This document shows positions 52,768 through 60,919 of a stretch of 64,000 nucleotides of DNA, one piece after another. Below the pieces are notes generated by a model, which worked only from the letters and a program-made list of their open reading frames with translations, was not told the DNA's origin and searched no databases. The stretch covers positions 1 through 64,000 of the forward strand of contig NZ_JAQFWP010000018.1 in the NCBI RefSeq assembly GCF_027706745.1, in the 5' to 3' direction. The position numbers and the translations under genes were made by a program. Each line of letters begins with the position of its first letter. The first letter of the stretch is position 1. The DNA is from Nocardiopsis suaedae. GTDB lineage: Bacteria; Actinomycetota; Actinomycetes; Streptosporangiales; Streptosporangiaceae.

Positions 52768-53223
52768 GTGCGCCTGCTGACCGGCGGCGACGAGCAGTGG
52801 GCCGAGGACGTCTTCCAGGAGGCCGCACTGCGCGCCTGGCGCCGCGCCGACGCCCTGAGCCGGGAGCGCGGCGAGCTGTGGGCATGGATGATGACCGTGT
52901 CCCGCCGCATCGTCATCGACGACCGCCGCCAGCGCGGCACCCGCCCGGTGGAGGTGGAGGCCGAGCGGGGCGTGGACCCGGCGGTGCCGGACGGCTCCGA
53001 GCCGACCCTGTCGGCCCTGGTGCTCGCCCAGGTGCTGCCGGTCCTGGCCGACCACCACCGGGAGGCGCTCGTGCTCGTCTACCTGCGGGACCGGTCGGTG
53101 GGCGAGGCCGCCGCGGAGCTGGGCGTGCCGCCGGGCACGGTGAAGTCCCGGATCCACTACGGCCTGCGCGCCCTGCGCGAGGCGGTGGGCGGCCCCGACG
53201 GCGACGGCCCCCTCCGTCGTTGA
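52768..53223 (+). CDS. ECF-type RNA polymerase sigma factor, apparently frameshifted at its N-terminus
   Basis: The open frame from GTG 52768 encodes 151 residues with most of sigma region 2 (EQWAEDVFQEAALRAWRR, LWAWMMTVSRRIVIDDRRQR) and region 4 (LPVLADHHREALVLVYLRDRSVGEAAAELGVPPGTVKSRIHYGL). The same frame continues coding upstream (ELVALLYREFRAPLLRNV), clearly sigma region 2.1, but it contains no ATG or GTG before the stop at 52618. An ATG at 52640 lies in another frame; one extra base in the G5 run at 52669-52673 would join them. The true gene is therefore probably 52640-53223 with a one-base deletion. No anti-sigma gene is adjacent. Confidence 0.72.
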   Translation: MRLLTGGDEQWAEDVFQEAALRAWRRADALSRERGELWAWMMTVSRRIVIDDRRQRGTRPVEVEAERGVDPAVPDGSEPTLSALVLAQVLPVLADHHREALVLVYLRDRSVGEAAAELGVPPGTVKSRIHYGLRALREAVGGPDGDGPLRR

Positions 53224-53280
53224 TCTCGGGAAAAACGACGCTAAAACCGCGCTTGTAGGGTCGTTTTTCCCGAGATCAAC
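53219..53280. terminator. bidirectional hairpin with GATCTCG stem, copy 2
   Basis: Perfect 21-bp arms (53219-53239 and 53260-53280, core GATCTCGGGAAAAACG) with a 20-base loop lie between the convergent sigma and VOC genes. The sigma stop codon lies inside the left arm. The A5/T5 tracts within the arms give a U-run in both directions. Confidence 0.85.
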
Positions 53281-53292
53281 GGGGAACCGGGG

Positions 53293-53688
53293 TCATCCCA
53301 GGAGGTCCCAGCGGTTGCCCGCGATGTCGAGGAACACCGCCACCCGGCCGTAGGGCTCGCTGCGCGGCTCTCCGACGAAGCGGACACCGGCCTCCACCAT
53401 CCGCGCGTAGGCGCGGTCGAAGTCGTCCACGCGCAGGAAGAACCCCACGCGCCCGGCCATCTGGTCGCCGACGGCCGCGGCCTGGCGCTCCCCGTCGGCG
53501 CGCGCGAGGAGGAGCCCCGTACCCCCGCCCGGAGGGCGCACGACGACCCACCGCTTGGGCCGCCCCTCGGCCGACGTGAGGGCAGGGGAGTCCTCGACCA
53601 GCTCGAACCCCAGGGCTTCGGTGAAGAATTCGATCGCCGGGTCGTACTCGTCGACGATGACGGTGACGTATTCCAGGCCCATCTTCAT
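53293..53688 (-). CDS. VOC-superfamily (glyoxalase/bleomycin-resistance-like) protein
   Basis: The 131-residue protein has the beta-alpha-beta-beta-beta unit repeated twice: GLEYVTVIVDEYDPAIEFFTEALGFELVED, then GRVGFFLRVDDFDRAYARMVEAGVRFVGEPR and RVAVFLDIAGNRWDLLG. Metal ligands of glyoxalase I are not all obvious: a Glu/Asp replaces the usual His at the first strand. These small proteins bind or modify small molecules and the role here is unknown. It converges on the sigma gene, with the copy 2 hairpin between them. Confidence 0.82.
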   Translation of the reverse strand: MKMGLEYVTVIVDEYDPAIEFFTEALGFELVEDSPALTSAEGRPKRWVVVRPPGGGTGLLLARADGERQAAAVGDQMAGRVGFFLRVDDFDRAYARMVEAGVRFVGEPRSEPYGRVAVFLDIAGNRWDLLG

Positions 53689-53734
53689 GCCGACACTGTA
53701 GGGGCGGCCCCGTCCGGGCGCTCACCCCGACCCC

Positions 53735-55216
53735 TCACCCCGACCGGGGCGGCGATTCGGGCGACAGCCGCAGGGCCAGGGCCGGGCACATGTCCACGGC
53801 CTTGCCCGCCTCCTCTGCGAAGCGTTCGGGAACGGTGACCTCCGGCGCCTCCGGGTAGCCGTGCCGGTCCAGCCGGATCAGCCCCGGAGCCAGGTGCGCG
53901 CACAGCCCATGGGCGTCGCACCGCGACCAGTCCACCGTCAGCCGCGACTGCGCGGCCGTGCCCCCGGGGAGCGGCAGCACCTCCCGCTCGCGAGGGCGGC
54001 ACGACCCGGTCACGGCGTGCACGGCGATGTCGTCGCGGAAGGCCTCCAGCGCCGACGCCGCCAGCCGCGCCGCGCCGTCCGGGTGGGCGCACGCCCCCCG
54101 GCCCGCCCCGATGCCCGCCGCCTCGGTGACCGCCTCGGGCGTCCCCTCGCCCCCGGCCAGATCTCCGAAGGCACGGGCCAGCCGCGGTAGTCCGCGCACG
54201 CACGGTCCGCACTGGCGGGCGTTCTCCTCGGCCAGGTAGCGCAGCACACGGGCCGTCTCGTCCAGCGGACAGGCGTCCGGGCCGATGGGGAGCACGATCC
54301 CCGCCCCGAGCGCCCCGCCCCGCTCCTCCATTCCCGCGCGCGAGAGCACGGCCCCCGCGACGTCCCTGGGCGCCAGCCACGCCCCGTGGTAGCCGCCCAC
54401 GAGCACGCCCCGCCCGGGCTCGGCCCCGCACGCCTCCAGCACCTCGTCCAAGGGCGTGCCCAGCGGGACCTCCACCACGGCGGGGGAGCGGGCCGCCCCT
54501 CCCACGGTGAGGAGCAGCGTCCCCGGCTCGCCGGGTGCGCCGACGATCCCGAACCGGTCCGCCCCCAGGGCGGTGAGCACCGCGAGCTGGGCATAGGTCT
54601 CGGCGTTGGACAGCAGCGTCGGGAGCCCGTCCACGCCCGTGTCGCTGGCGCGCCGCTTCACGCCCGGCGGGACGGGGGTGCTCCCGTTGACGCCGCGCAC
54701 CAGCGCCCCGCCCTCCCCGGACAGGAACCGGTCCGGGAGGCGGACGACCCGCACCGCCGGGCCCGGCCCGCGTTCGGCGATCGCGTCCAGCAGTGACCGC
54801 TCGGCCCCGCCGCCGCCCGCGGTGCCCACCACCACCTCGTGCGCGTCCAGGGCGGAGGCGGCCAGCTCCGCCCCGTCCAGCACCAGGTGCGGGGCGCGTT
54901 CCAGCAGCGTCCGGTCCTTGCGGCTGCCCGGCTCGCCCTCGGCGGCGTTGACGACCACGCGCGCCGGGCACCCGCGCCGTCCGCACGCGCGCAGCACGGC
55001 GGCGACCTTGCGGGCGAACGGGAAGTGCGCCCCGCCCCGGCCCCGCAGCTCGCCCAGGCCCGCCAGGGCCACCAGGTCGTCGGGGCGCAGCCGGGGCGGC
55101 GCCGGGTGCAGGGCGCGGTGGCCGTCCAGGGCGAGGCGGGCCCCGCCCTCCAGCCCGGCGGTCAGCCGCGCCGGGCCCAGCGCGCGCACGGCCGTCGGCG
55201 CATCTTCCGCGCTCAC
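53735..55216 (-). CDS. NuoF-like flavo-iron-sulfur protein with C-terminal ferredoxin domain
   Basis: The 493-residue cytoplasmic protein resembles the 51-kDa NADH-binding subunit of complex I. It shows LRGRGGAHFPFARKVAAVL (FMN glycine motif), VVNAAEGEPGSRKDRTLLER, SNAETYAQLAVL and GGYHGAWL. A 4Fe-4S-like site reads ENARQCGPCVRG plus a later Cys in GRGACAHPDG. The first cysteine of the usual C-x2-C-x2-C is Ala. The last 65 residues form a ferredoxin domain with CDAHGLC and AVDMCP, suited to a 3Fe-4S cluster. The GTG start overlaps the stop of the six-helix cytochrome gene, pointing to a complex that takes electrons from NAD(P)H. Confidence 0.85.
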   Translation of the reverse strand: MSAEDAPTAVRALGPARLTAGLEGGARLALDGHRALHPAPPRLRPDDLVALAGLGELRGRGGAHFPFARKVAAVLRACGRRGCPARVVVNAAEGEPGSRKDRTLLERAPHLVLDGAELAASALDAHEVVVGTAGGGGAERSLLDAIAERGPGPAVRVVRLPDRFLSGEGGALVRGVNGSTPVPPGVKRRASDTGVDGLPTLLSNAETYAQLAVLTALGADRFGIVGAPGEPGTLLLTVGGAARSPAVVEVPLGTPLDEVLEACGAEPGRGVLVGGYHGAWLAPRDVAGAVLSRAGMEERGGALGAGIVLPIGPDACPLDETARVLRYLAEENARQCGPCVRGLPRLARAFGDLAGGEGTPEAVTEAAGIGAGRGACAHPDGAARLAASALEAFRDDIAVHAVTGSCRPREREVLPLPGGTAAQSRLTVDWSRCDAHGLCAHLAPGLIRLDRHGYPEAPEVTVPERFAEEAGKAVDMCPALALRLSPESPPRSG

Positions 55217-56088
55217 CGCCGCCCCTCCCGGATGGCCGCCCAGAACTCCAGGTCCTCGGCGAGGCCGTCGCCGTCCCGGGGGGCGGCCGGGCGCGCCTGC
55301 GCGGTGCGGTCCCCCGGGGGCGGGAACACCCCGTCGGACCCCGCGTCCCGCCCTCCGGAGCGGACCACGGTCACCCGCCGCTCGGCGTCCGCGCGGCCCC
55401 GCTCGGGCCCGGCGGCGACCAGCAGCCGGGCCGCCAGGGCCAGACCCACGGCCGCCAGGCACAGCGCGTACCCCGCCACCACCCATCCGGCGGGCTCGCG
55501 CCCGGCGGTGAGCCCGTGCACGATCGCCAGCGGCCAGCACAGGTAGGCCGCCGCGTGCACGGCCCGCCACAGCCGGGGGCGGCCCCCGCCGGCGAAGCGG
55601 CGCCGCAGCAGCCCGGTCACGACGATGACCAGCAGCAGGTCGGTGGAGAACGCGCCGAAGGCCACGGCCGCGTCCGCCCCGAACGGCAGCACCGCCTGGT
55701 GGGCGGCCACCCGGCCGAACGCCACCTGCAGGGCCACGTGCGCGAAGAGGAACCCCACCGCGGCCACCGCCACCGAGCGGTGCACCGCCTGCAGCAGCAC
55801 CCGGCGCCGCACGTCCAGCACGATCCGGTCGGTGGCCAGCAGCCCGCAGACGGTCGCGGCGGTCAGGCCGAGCAGCGCGAGCACCCCGGACATCGCCCAG
55901 AGGAAATCCTGGAACGCGCGCAGGAAATCCAATTGGCGCGGCGCCGCAACGGCGAGGACGGTGTTCGATATAACTAGTCCGATTAGGAGGAACGCGTGCG
56001 CGGCCAATGGCCGCCGCCGCGCCTTGAAGGTGGTATCAATCGAGGTCAGAGCCTGTTTGAGGGTCTGTGCGACGGTTCGCTCGGGCAT
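55213..56088 (-). CDS. ferric-reductase-like six-helix transmembrane cytochrome
   Basis: The 291-residue protein has six predicted membrane helices of the ferric reductase/YedZ transmembrane type. Candidate heme ligands are histidines in VHRSVAVAAVGFLFAHVALQ and in AVHAAAYLCWPLAIVHG, which suit a transmembrane b-heme pair. A basic N-terminus (FKARRRPLAAHAF) and a cytoplasmic C-terminal tail of about 60 residues are present. It is the first gene of a two-gene unit with the NuoF-like protein (four-base overlap), divergent from a lipoprotein gene. It probably carries electrons across the membrane; the acceptor is unknown. Confidence 0.82.
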   Translation of the reverse strand: MPERTVAQTLKQALTSIDTTFKARRRPLAAHAFLLIGLVISNTVLAVAAPRQLDFLRAFQDFLWAMSGVLALLGLTAATVCGLLATDRIVLDVRRRVLLQAVHRSVAVAAVGFLFAHVALQVAFGRVAAHQAVLPFGADAAVAFGAFSTDLLLVIVVTGLLRRRFAGGGRPRLWRAVHAAAYLCWPLAIVHGLTAGREPAGWVVAGYALCLAAVGLALAARLLVAAGPERGRADAERRVTVVRSGGRDAGSDGVFPPPGDRTAQARPAAPRDGDGLAEDLEFWAAIREGRR

Positions 56089-56275
56089 TATCCGCCTCCA
56101 CCGGGCACGGGTGGGTGACAGAACATAGCACGCGTGCAGCGCATGTGGGGGGAATCAAGAAAATCGCTTATATGGTGAACCGGTGGCGCCCGTCATGCGT
56201 ATCTCTATGCGATAACGGCCGTGAAACAGGTGGGAAACCGTGACGGTCGATGACCGTGGACCCGATGGAGGGACC

Positions 56276-56932
56276 GTGAAGGCACCCGGAACGACCGCAC
56301 TGGTCCTGGCCGGCGGAGCGGCGGCGGTGCTCGCCGCCGGATGCGGCGGCCAGGGCGAGCTGCCCGAGTACGACGCGGCGCCCGCCGAGGAGGAGGCCGG
56401 AGCCTCCCCGGACGCCCCCGAGGGGGCGCTGGCGGTGCGCGAGGGCACCGACGTCGGCGAGGTGGTCACCGACGCCGACGGCTACACGCTGTACATGTAC
56501 ACCCCGGACGGCGCCGGTGCCGCCGCCTCCTCCTGCACCGGCGACTGCGCCAAGCAGTGGCCCCCGGCGCTGGACGAGGGCGGCGGCGCCCCCGAGGGCA
56601 TCGACGCCGAGCTGGTCGGCGCCATCGACCGCGAGGAGGGCGAGGCCCAGGTCACCCTCGACGGGCGCCCGCTGTACCGCTACGCGGGCGACGTGGAGCC
56701 CGGCGACGTGAACGGCGAGGGCGTGGGCGGCCTCTGGTACGCCGTCGCGCCCGACGGGGGCAAGGCCGCGGAGGCCGTGCAGGGCTCCGGCGGCTCCGGC
56801 TCCGGCTCCGATGGGGCCGATGGGGCCGAAGGGGGCGCGTCGCCGGAGGAGGACCCCGGTGGCGGCGGCACGTCCGAGGACGGCGACGGAGGCGGATCCG
56901 GATATGGCGACGACGGCGGATACGGCTACTGA
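56276..56932 (+). CDS. lipoprotein with PF03640-type secreted repeats (COG4315)
   Basis: The 218-residue lipoprotein has a lipobox LAAGC (Cys at residue 23, after TALVLAGGAAAVLAAG). Two secreted-repeat units follow: VGEVVTDADGYTLYMYTPD with CTGDCAKQWPPAL, and VTLDGRPLYRYAGDVEPGD with GGLWYAV. The end is a low-complexity Gly/Ser/Asp/Glu tail finishing GYGDDGGYGY. The GTG at 56276 is chosen because GGAGGG precedes it and the signal length is right. PF03640 proteins are secreted and of unknown role. The gene is divergent from the membrane cytochrome across 187 bp and overlaps the next gene. Confidence 0.85.
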   Translation: MKAPGTTALVLAGGAAAVLAAGCGGQGELPEYDAAPAEEEAGASPDAPEGALAVREGTDVGEVVTDADGYTLYMYTPDGAGAAASSCTGDCAKQWPPALDEGGGAPEGIDAELVGAIDREEGEAQVTLDGRPLYRYAGDVEPGDVNGEGVGGLWYAVAPDGGKAAEAVQGSGGSGSGSDGADGAEGGASPEEDPGGGGTSEDGDGGGSGYGDDGGYGY

Positions 56933-57599
56933 CCCGCCCCCCGGGCGCGGGCGCCGCCGCCTCCGGATGCGGCCCCTGTCCTCCCTCGGCGCGATCGAGT
57001 TCGCCGGGGTGGCCGCGTTCCTGGTCCTCTCCGCGATCACGGTGTTCATGGTGGTCCCCAACGGCTCCATGTCCGCCACCGGCCTCTTCTGGCGCGAGTG
57101 GGAGATGACCGACTACGGCCCCCTCGGCCCGGCCGACCGCGACGCCCTCGCCAAGGTCCGCCAGGCCAACCTGTGGGAGATCCCCACCGGGCAGCAGGCT
57201 GAGGAGCGCGCCCGCAGCGACCGCGTCCGCGAGGTCGGCGGCATCCTCGCCGACGACCACACCCTGATGGACGAGCAGGTCCGGGAGGTGGCCCACGAGC
57301 TCGAGGTGGAACTGCCCACCATGCCCAGCGCGCAGCAGCAGGACTGGATGGACGAGCTCGCCGGGCTCTCCGGCGACGCCTACGACCGCACGGCGGTGCA
57401 CCGCCTGCGCTTCGCCCACGGCGAGGTGATCCAGGTGCTGGCCGAGGTGCGCGCCGGTACCCGCAACACCCTCGTCCGCTCCTTCGTCCAGCACGCCGTG
57501 TTCATGGTGCTCAAGCACATCACGCTGCTGGAGAGCACCGGCCTGGTGGACTTCGAGCGGCTCCCCGAGCCGCCGCCCCCCGAACGCCGCCGGGGCTGA
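56904..57599 (+). CDS. membrane-anchored DUF4142 protein
   Basis: The 231-residue protein has one N-terminal helix (IEFAGVAAFLVLSAITVFMVV) and an outer helical domain of the DUF4142 type. The domain plan is LAKVRQANLWEIPTGQQAEE, GGILADDHTLMDEQVREVA, LAGLSGDAYDRTAVHRLRFAHGEV and VLKHITLLESTG; the paired H-x-x-(M/V) helices recall ferritin-like bundles. The ATG at 56904 overlaps the preceding gene by 29 bp; ATG 56967 is an alternative. DUF4142 proteins are often encoded with stress and envelope genes, function unknown. It belongs to the same operon as the lipoprotein. Confidence 0.8.
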   Translation: MATTADTATDPPPGRGRRRLRMRPLSSLGAIEFAGVAAFLVLSAITVFMVVPNGSMSATGLFWREWEMTDYGPLGPADRDALAKVRQANLWEIPTGQQAEERARSDRVREVGGILADDHTLMDEQVREVAHELEVELPTMPSAQQQDWMDELAGLSGDAYDRTAVHRLRFAHGEVIQVLAEVRAGTRNTLVRSFVQHAVFMVLKHITLLESTGLVDFERLPEPPPPERRRG

Positions 57600-57612
57600 C
57601 CCCGGCGCGATC

Positions 57613-57633
57613 CGGGCGCCGCCGCGGCGCCCG
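57613..57633 (+). terminator. short hairpin in the operon gap
   Basis: An 8-bp perfect stem (CGGGCGCC with GGCGCCCG) and five-base loop lie between the DUF4142 and DUF1996 genes. It is weak and may only attenuate. Confidence 0.45.
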
Positions 57634-57676
57634 ACCGTCCCACCCCGTACACGACGGAAGACGGAAGGCCTGACCG

Positions 57677-58834
57677 ATGACGAACCCCCGCAACCCCCAC
57701 GACCCCCGAGGACGCTTACCACGAGGGCGTTCGCGCGACCGGCGCGGACGCCGCGGCCGGACCCCCGTGCTCCTCGCGGCCCTCGCCGCCGCGGGCGCCC
57801 TCGCGACGGCCGCGCTCGTCGCGGCCACCGCCGCACCCCCGACCGCCGCCCCGGTCGACGGGGGCACCCGGGAGGGGGCTCCCGAGGACACCGGCGGCGG
57901 ATACGGCGGTGAGGGCGACGGCGACGACCCGCCCGGGCCGGGCCCCGGCCCCGAGGACTTCGTCGACATCCGCGACGTGCCCCCGGCGCCGCCGGGTCCG
58001 CAGCCCGGCGACGCGGGCGGCGCCGACGGCGTCTACCGCGCCGAGTGCGGCCGCAACGAGAACGGCCTGTTCAACTCCGAGAACGTGATCGTCGCCCCCG
58101 GCGTCCCCAACGGCGCCCAGCACACCCACGACTACGTCGGCAACCAGGACATCAACCGGTTCACCGACGACGTCGAGGCCAACAACGCGATCCTGGCCCA
58201 GGGCGACACGAGCTGCGCCGACGGCGACCGGTCCATGCACTACTGGCCGGTGCTGCGCGACATCACGCAGGAGGGCGCCGACGCCGGCGCCCCCGGCGGC
58301 GGCCTGGACGGCAACGTGGGCCGCATTCTCACCCCGCGAAGCGCGGCCATCGAGTTCCGCGGCAACGCGGTCGACGAGGTCGTCCCCATGCCGCGCTTCC
58401 TGCAGGCCATCACCGGGAACGCGCGCGCCGCCACCAGCGGCGGGGAGAACGCGAACGCCCAGTGGACGTGCACCGGGTTCGAGGACCGGATCTCCACGGA
58501 CCGGTACCCCCTGTGCCCCGACGGAAGCGATGTGACGAGGATCATGGACTTCCCGAGCTGCTGGGACGGGCGGAACACGGAGAGCGAGGACAACCGCTCG
58601 CACATCGTGTTCCCCGACCCGGAGACGGGCGCCTGCCCCGGCGGTACGCGGCCCGTCCCCCAGCTGCGGCAGACCCTGGTCTACGAGGTGCCCGAGGGGC
58701 CCGCGTTCGCCGTCGACGGTTTCCCCGAAGAGGGGCACGCGGCTGTGACGGATCACTCCGACTTCATCAACGTGATGCCGGACGGCCTCATGGACAAGGC
58801 TGTGGCCTGCATCAACAGTGGACGCGCCTGCTGA
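57677..58834 (+). CDS. secreted DUF1996 protein
   Basis: The 385-residue precursor has a very basic N-region (RGRLPRGRSRDRRGRRGR) before a hydrophobic core (TPVLLAALAAAGALATAALVAATA), then a Gly/Asp/Pro linker (about 60-110). The DUF1996 domain has YRAECGRNENGLFNSENVIV, VPNGAQHTHDYVGNQD, MHYWPVLRD, PLCPDGSDVTRIMDFPSCWDG and HIVFPDPETGACPGG, with cysteines that should form disulfides. DUF1996 is found in secreted proteins of fungi and actinomycetes and its activity is unknown. It is third in the lipoprotein-DUF4142 unit and is followed by a strong terminator. Confidence 0.85.
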   Translation: MTNPRNPHDPRGRLPRGRSRDRRGRRGRTPVLLAALAAAGALATAALVAATAAPPTAAPVDGGTREGAPEDTGGGYGGEGDGDDPPGPGPGPEDFVDIRDVPPAPPGPQPGDAGGADGVYRAECGRNENGLFNSENVIVAPGVPNGAQHTHDYVGNQDINRFTDDVEANNAILAQGDTSCADGDRSMHYWPVLRDITQEGADAGAPGGGLDGNVGRILTPRSAAIEFRGNAVDEVVPMPRFLQAITGNARAATSGGENANAQWTCTGFEDRISTDRYPLCPDGSDVTRIMDFPSCWDGRNTESEDNRSHIVFPDPETGACPGGTRPVPQLRQTLVYEVPEGPAFAVDGFPEEGHAAVTDHSDFINVMPDGLMDKAVACINSGRAC

Positions 58835-58850
58835 GGCGCGGCGGCGACAC

Positions 58851-58889
58851 GCGCTGCGGGCCGGGTGGGCGACACCCGGTCCGCAGCGC
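58851..58889 (+). terminator. hairpin terminator of the lipoprotein operon
   Basis: Nine outer and six inner base pairs are joined by a G-U pair (58851-58866 with 58874-58889), giving a continuous 16-pair stem with a seven-base loop, 17 bp after the DUF1996 stop. Confidence 0.8.
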
Positions 58890-58914
58890 TCTATCGTGGG
58901 GCGACGGCGAGAAA

Positions 58915-58929
58915 TAGACCACCGGTCTA
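58915..58929. promoter_or_regulatory. operator-like palindrome TAGACC-ACC-GGTCTA upstream of pckG
   Basis: Perfect 6-bp arms with a three-base spacer lie about 80 bp before the pckG start. The GGTCTA half recalls GntR-family sites of carbon metabolism, but in reversed order, so the regulator is not identified. Confidence 0.5.
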
Positions 58930-59007
58930 AACCTGTTGTCCAGACCAACTGGCCGGTTACGGCACTCGTCGTCGATGATGCGGACCAGACGACGAGAAGG
59001 AGCCGCT

Positions 59008-60849
59008 GTGTCTGAGACCGTTCCCGCCACGGGCGTCGAGTCCGCCGATCCCACCAGCCATGACGCACCCACGACCCACAAAGAGCTGATCACCTGGGTC
59101 GATGAGATCGCCGAGCTGACGAAGCCCGACGCGGTCGTGTGGTGTGACGGGTCGGACGCCGAATGGGACCGTCTTACTGGTCTACTCGTCGAGAACGGCA
59201 CGTTCGTCCGGCTCAACCCGGAATTGCGCCCCAACAGCTTCTACTGCCGCTCCGACCCCAGCGACGTCGCGCGGGTGGAGGACCGCACCTTCATCTGCTC
59301 CGAGCGCGAGCAGGACGCCGGTCCGACCAACAACTGGATCGCGCCCGACGAGATGCGCGCGACCTTCGCCGACGTGTTCGACGGCTGCATGCGCGGACGC
59401 ACCATGTACGTGGTCCCGTTCTGCATGGGCCCACTGGGCGGCGACATCTCCCAGCTCGGCGTGGAGATCACCGACTCGCCCTACGTCGTGGTCTCCATGC
59501 GCATCATGGCGCGCATGGGCGACGCCGCCCTGCGCCTGATCGAGGAGCGCGGCTCCTTCGTCAAGGCCGTCCACTCCGTGGGCGCGCCGCTGGAGCCGGG
59601 GCAGGAGGACGTCGCCTGGCCCTGCAACCCCACCAAGTACATCTCGCACTTCCCCGAGACCCGGGAGATCTGGTCCTACGGGTCGGGCTACGGCGGCAAC
59701 GCCCTGCTCGGCAAGAAGTGCTACGCCCTGCGCATCGCGTCGGTCATGGCGCGCGACGAGGGCTGGATGGCCGAGCACATGCTCATCCTGAAGGTCACCC
59801 CGCCCGGGGGCGACCCCAAGTACATCGCCGCCGCCTTCCCGAGCGCCTGCGGCAAGACCAACCTGGCCATGCTGGAGCCGACGATCCCCGGCTGGAAGGT
59901 CGAGACGGTCGGCGACGACATCGCCTGGATGCGCTTCGACGACGAGGGCCGCCTGCGCGCCATCAACCCCGAGGCCGGGTTCTTCGGCGTCGCCCCGGGC
60001 ACCGGTGAGTCCACCAACGCCAACGCGGTGCGCACCCTGTGGGGCAACAGCATCTTCACCAACGTCGCCCTCACCGGCGACGGCGACGTGTGGTGGGAGG
60101 GCCTGACCGATGAGGCCCCCGCGAACCTCACCGACTGGAAGGGCCGCCCCTGGACGCCGGAGTCCGGCGAGCCCGCCGCCCACCCGAACGCGCGCTTCAC
60201 CACGCCGGGCGGGCAGGCGCCCACCATCGCCCCCGAGTGGGAGGACCCGGCGGGCGTGCCGATCTCGGCGATCCTGTTCGGCGGGCGCCGCGCCACCGCG
60301 GTCCCGCTGGTCAACGAGGCCTTCGACTGGCAGCACGGCGTGTTCATGGGCGCCAACGTGTCGTCGGAGAAGACCGCCGCGGCCGAGGGCACCGTCGGCG
60401 AGCTGCGCCGGGACCCGTTCGCGATGCTGCCGTTCTGCGGCTACAACATGGGCGACTACTTCGCCCACTGGCTGGAGGTCGGGCGCGCCACCGACGCCGA
60501 GAGACTGCCGCGGATCTTCTACGTCAACTGGTTCCGCAAGGACGCCGACGGGCGGATCGTGTGGCCCGGGTTCGGCGAGAACTCGCGCGTGATCAAGTGG
60601 ATCGTGGAGCGCCTGGAGGGCACGGCCGAGGCGCAGGCCACCCCGATCGGCCGGCTGCCGACCCCCGGGTCGATCGACACCGAGGGCCTGGACCTGTCGG
60701 CCGAGGACCTGGAGTACCTGCTGACGGTGGACCGGGAGACGTGGCGCCAGGAGGCCAAACTGGTGCCGGAGTTCTTCGCGACCTTCGGCGAGCAGCTCCC
60801 GCCGGAGCTGTGGGAGGAGTACACCAAGCTGACCGACCGGCTGGGGTAG
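59008..60849 (+). CDS. pckG: phosphoenolpyruvate carboxykinase (GTP)
   Basis: The 613-residue GTP-dependent enzyme converts oxaloacetate to PEP, the entry to gluconeogenesis. Diagnostic segments are [29 protein letters not shown] with [21 protein letters not shown], the kinase-1a loop FPSACGKTN (about residues 276-284, with the active-site Cys), [11 protein letters not shown] (metal-binding DD), [13 protein letters not shown] and [12 protein letters not shown]. The GTG at 59008 is preceded by AGAAGGAG. A palindrome lies upstream and a bidirectional terminator follows. Length is normal for the family (about 610). Confidence 0.95.
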   Translation: MSETVPATGVESADPTSHDAPTTHKELITWVDEIAELTKPDAVVWCDGSDAEWDRLTGLLVENGTFVRLNPELRPNSFYCRSDPSDVARVEDRTFICSEREQDAGPTNNWIAPDEMRATFADVFDGCMRGRTMYVVPFCMGPLGGDISQLGVEITDSPYVVVSMRIMARMGDAALRLIEERGSFVKAVHSVGAPLEPGQEDVAWPCNPTKYISHFPETREIWSYGSGYGGNALLGKKCYALRIASVMARDEGWMAEHMLILKVTPPGGDPKYIAAAFPSACGKTNLAMLEPTIPGWKVETVGDDIAWMRFDDEGRLRAINPEAGFFGVAPGTGESTNANAVRTLWGNSIFTNVALTGDGDVWWEGLTDEAPANLTDWKGRPWTPESGEPAAHPNARFTTPGGQAPTIAPEWEDPAGVPISAILFGGRRATAVPLVNEAFDWQHGVFMGANVSSEKTAAAEGTVGELRRDPFAMLPFCGYNMGDYFAHWLEVGRATDAERLPRIFYVNWFRKDADGRIVWPGFGENSRVIKWIVERLEGTAEAQATPIGRLPTPGSIDTEGLDLSAEDLEYLLTVDRETWRQEAKLVPEFFATFGEQLPPELWEEYTKLTDRLG

Positions 60850-60882
60850 CGCGCCGGACCGGCCCCGGCCGGCGCCCGTGCG

Positions 60883-60917
60883 GCGGGGAGGCCCCCACCA
60901 GGGGTGGGCCTCCCCGC
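60883..60917. terminator. bidirectional hairpin terminator
   Basis: A 12-bp perfect stem (GCGGGGAGGCCC at 60883-60894 with complement at 60906-60917) carries further pairing across a two-base bulge. It lies between convergent pckG and the YqeB-like gene. Confidence 0.78.
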
Positions 60918-60919
60918 GG

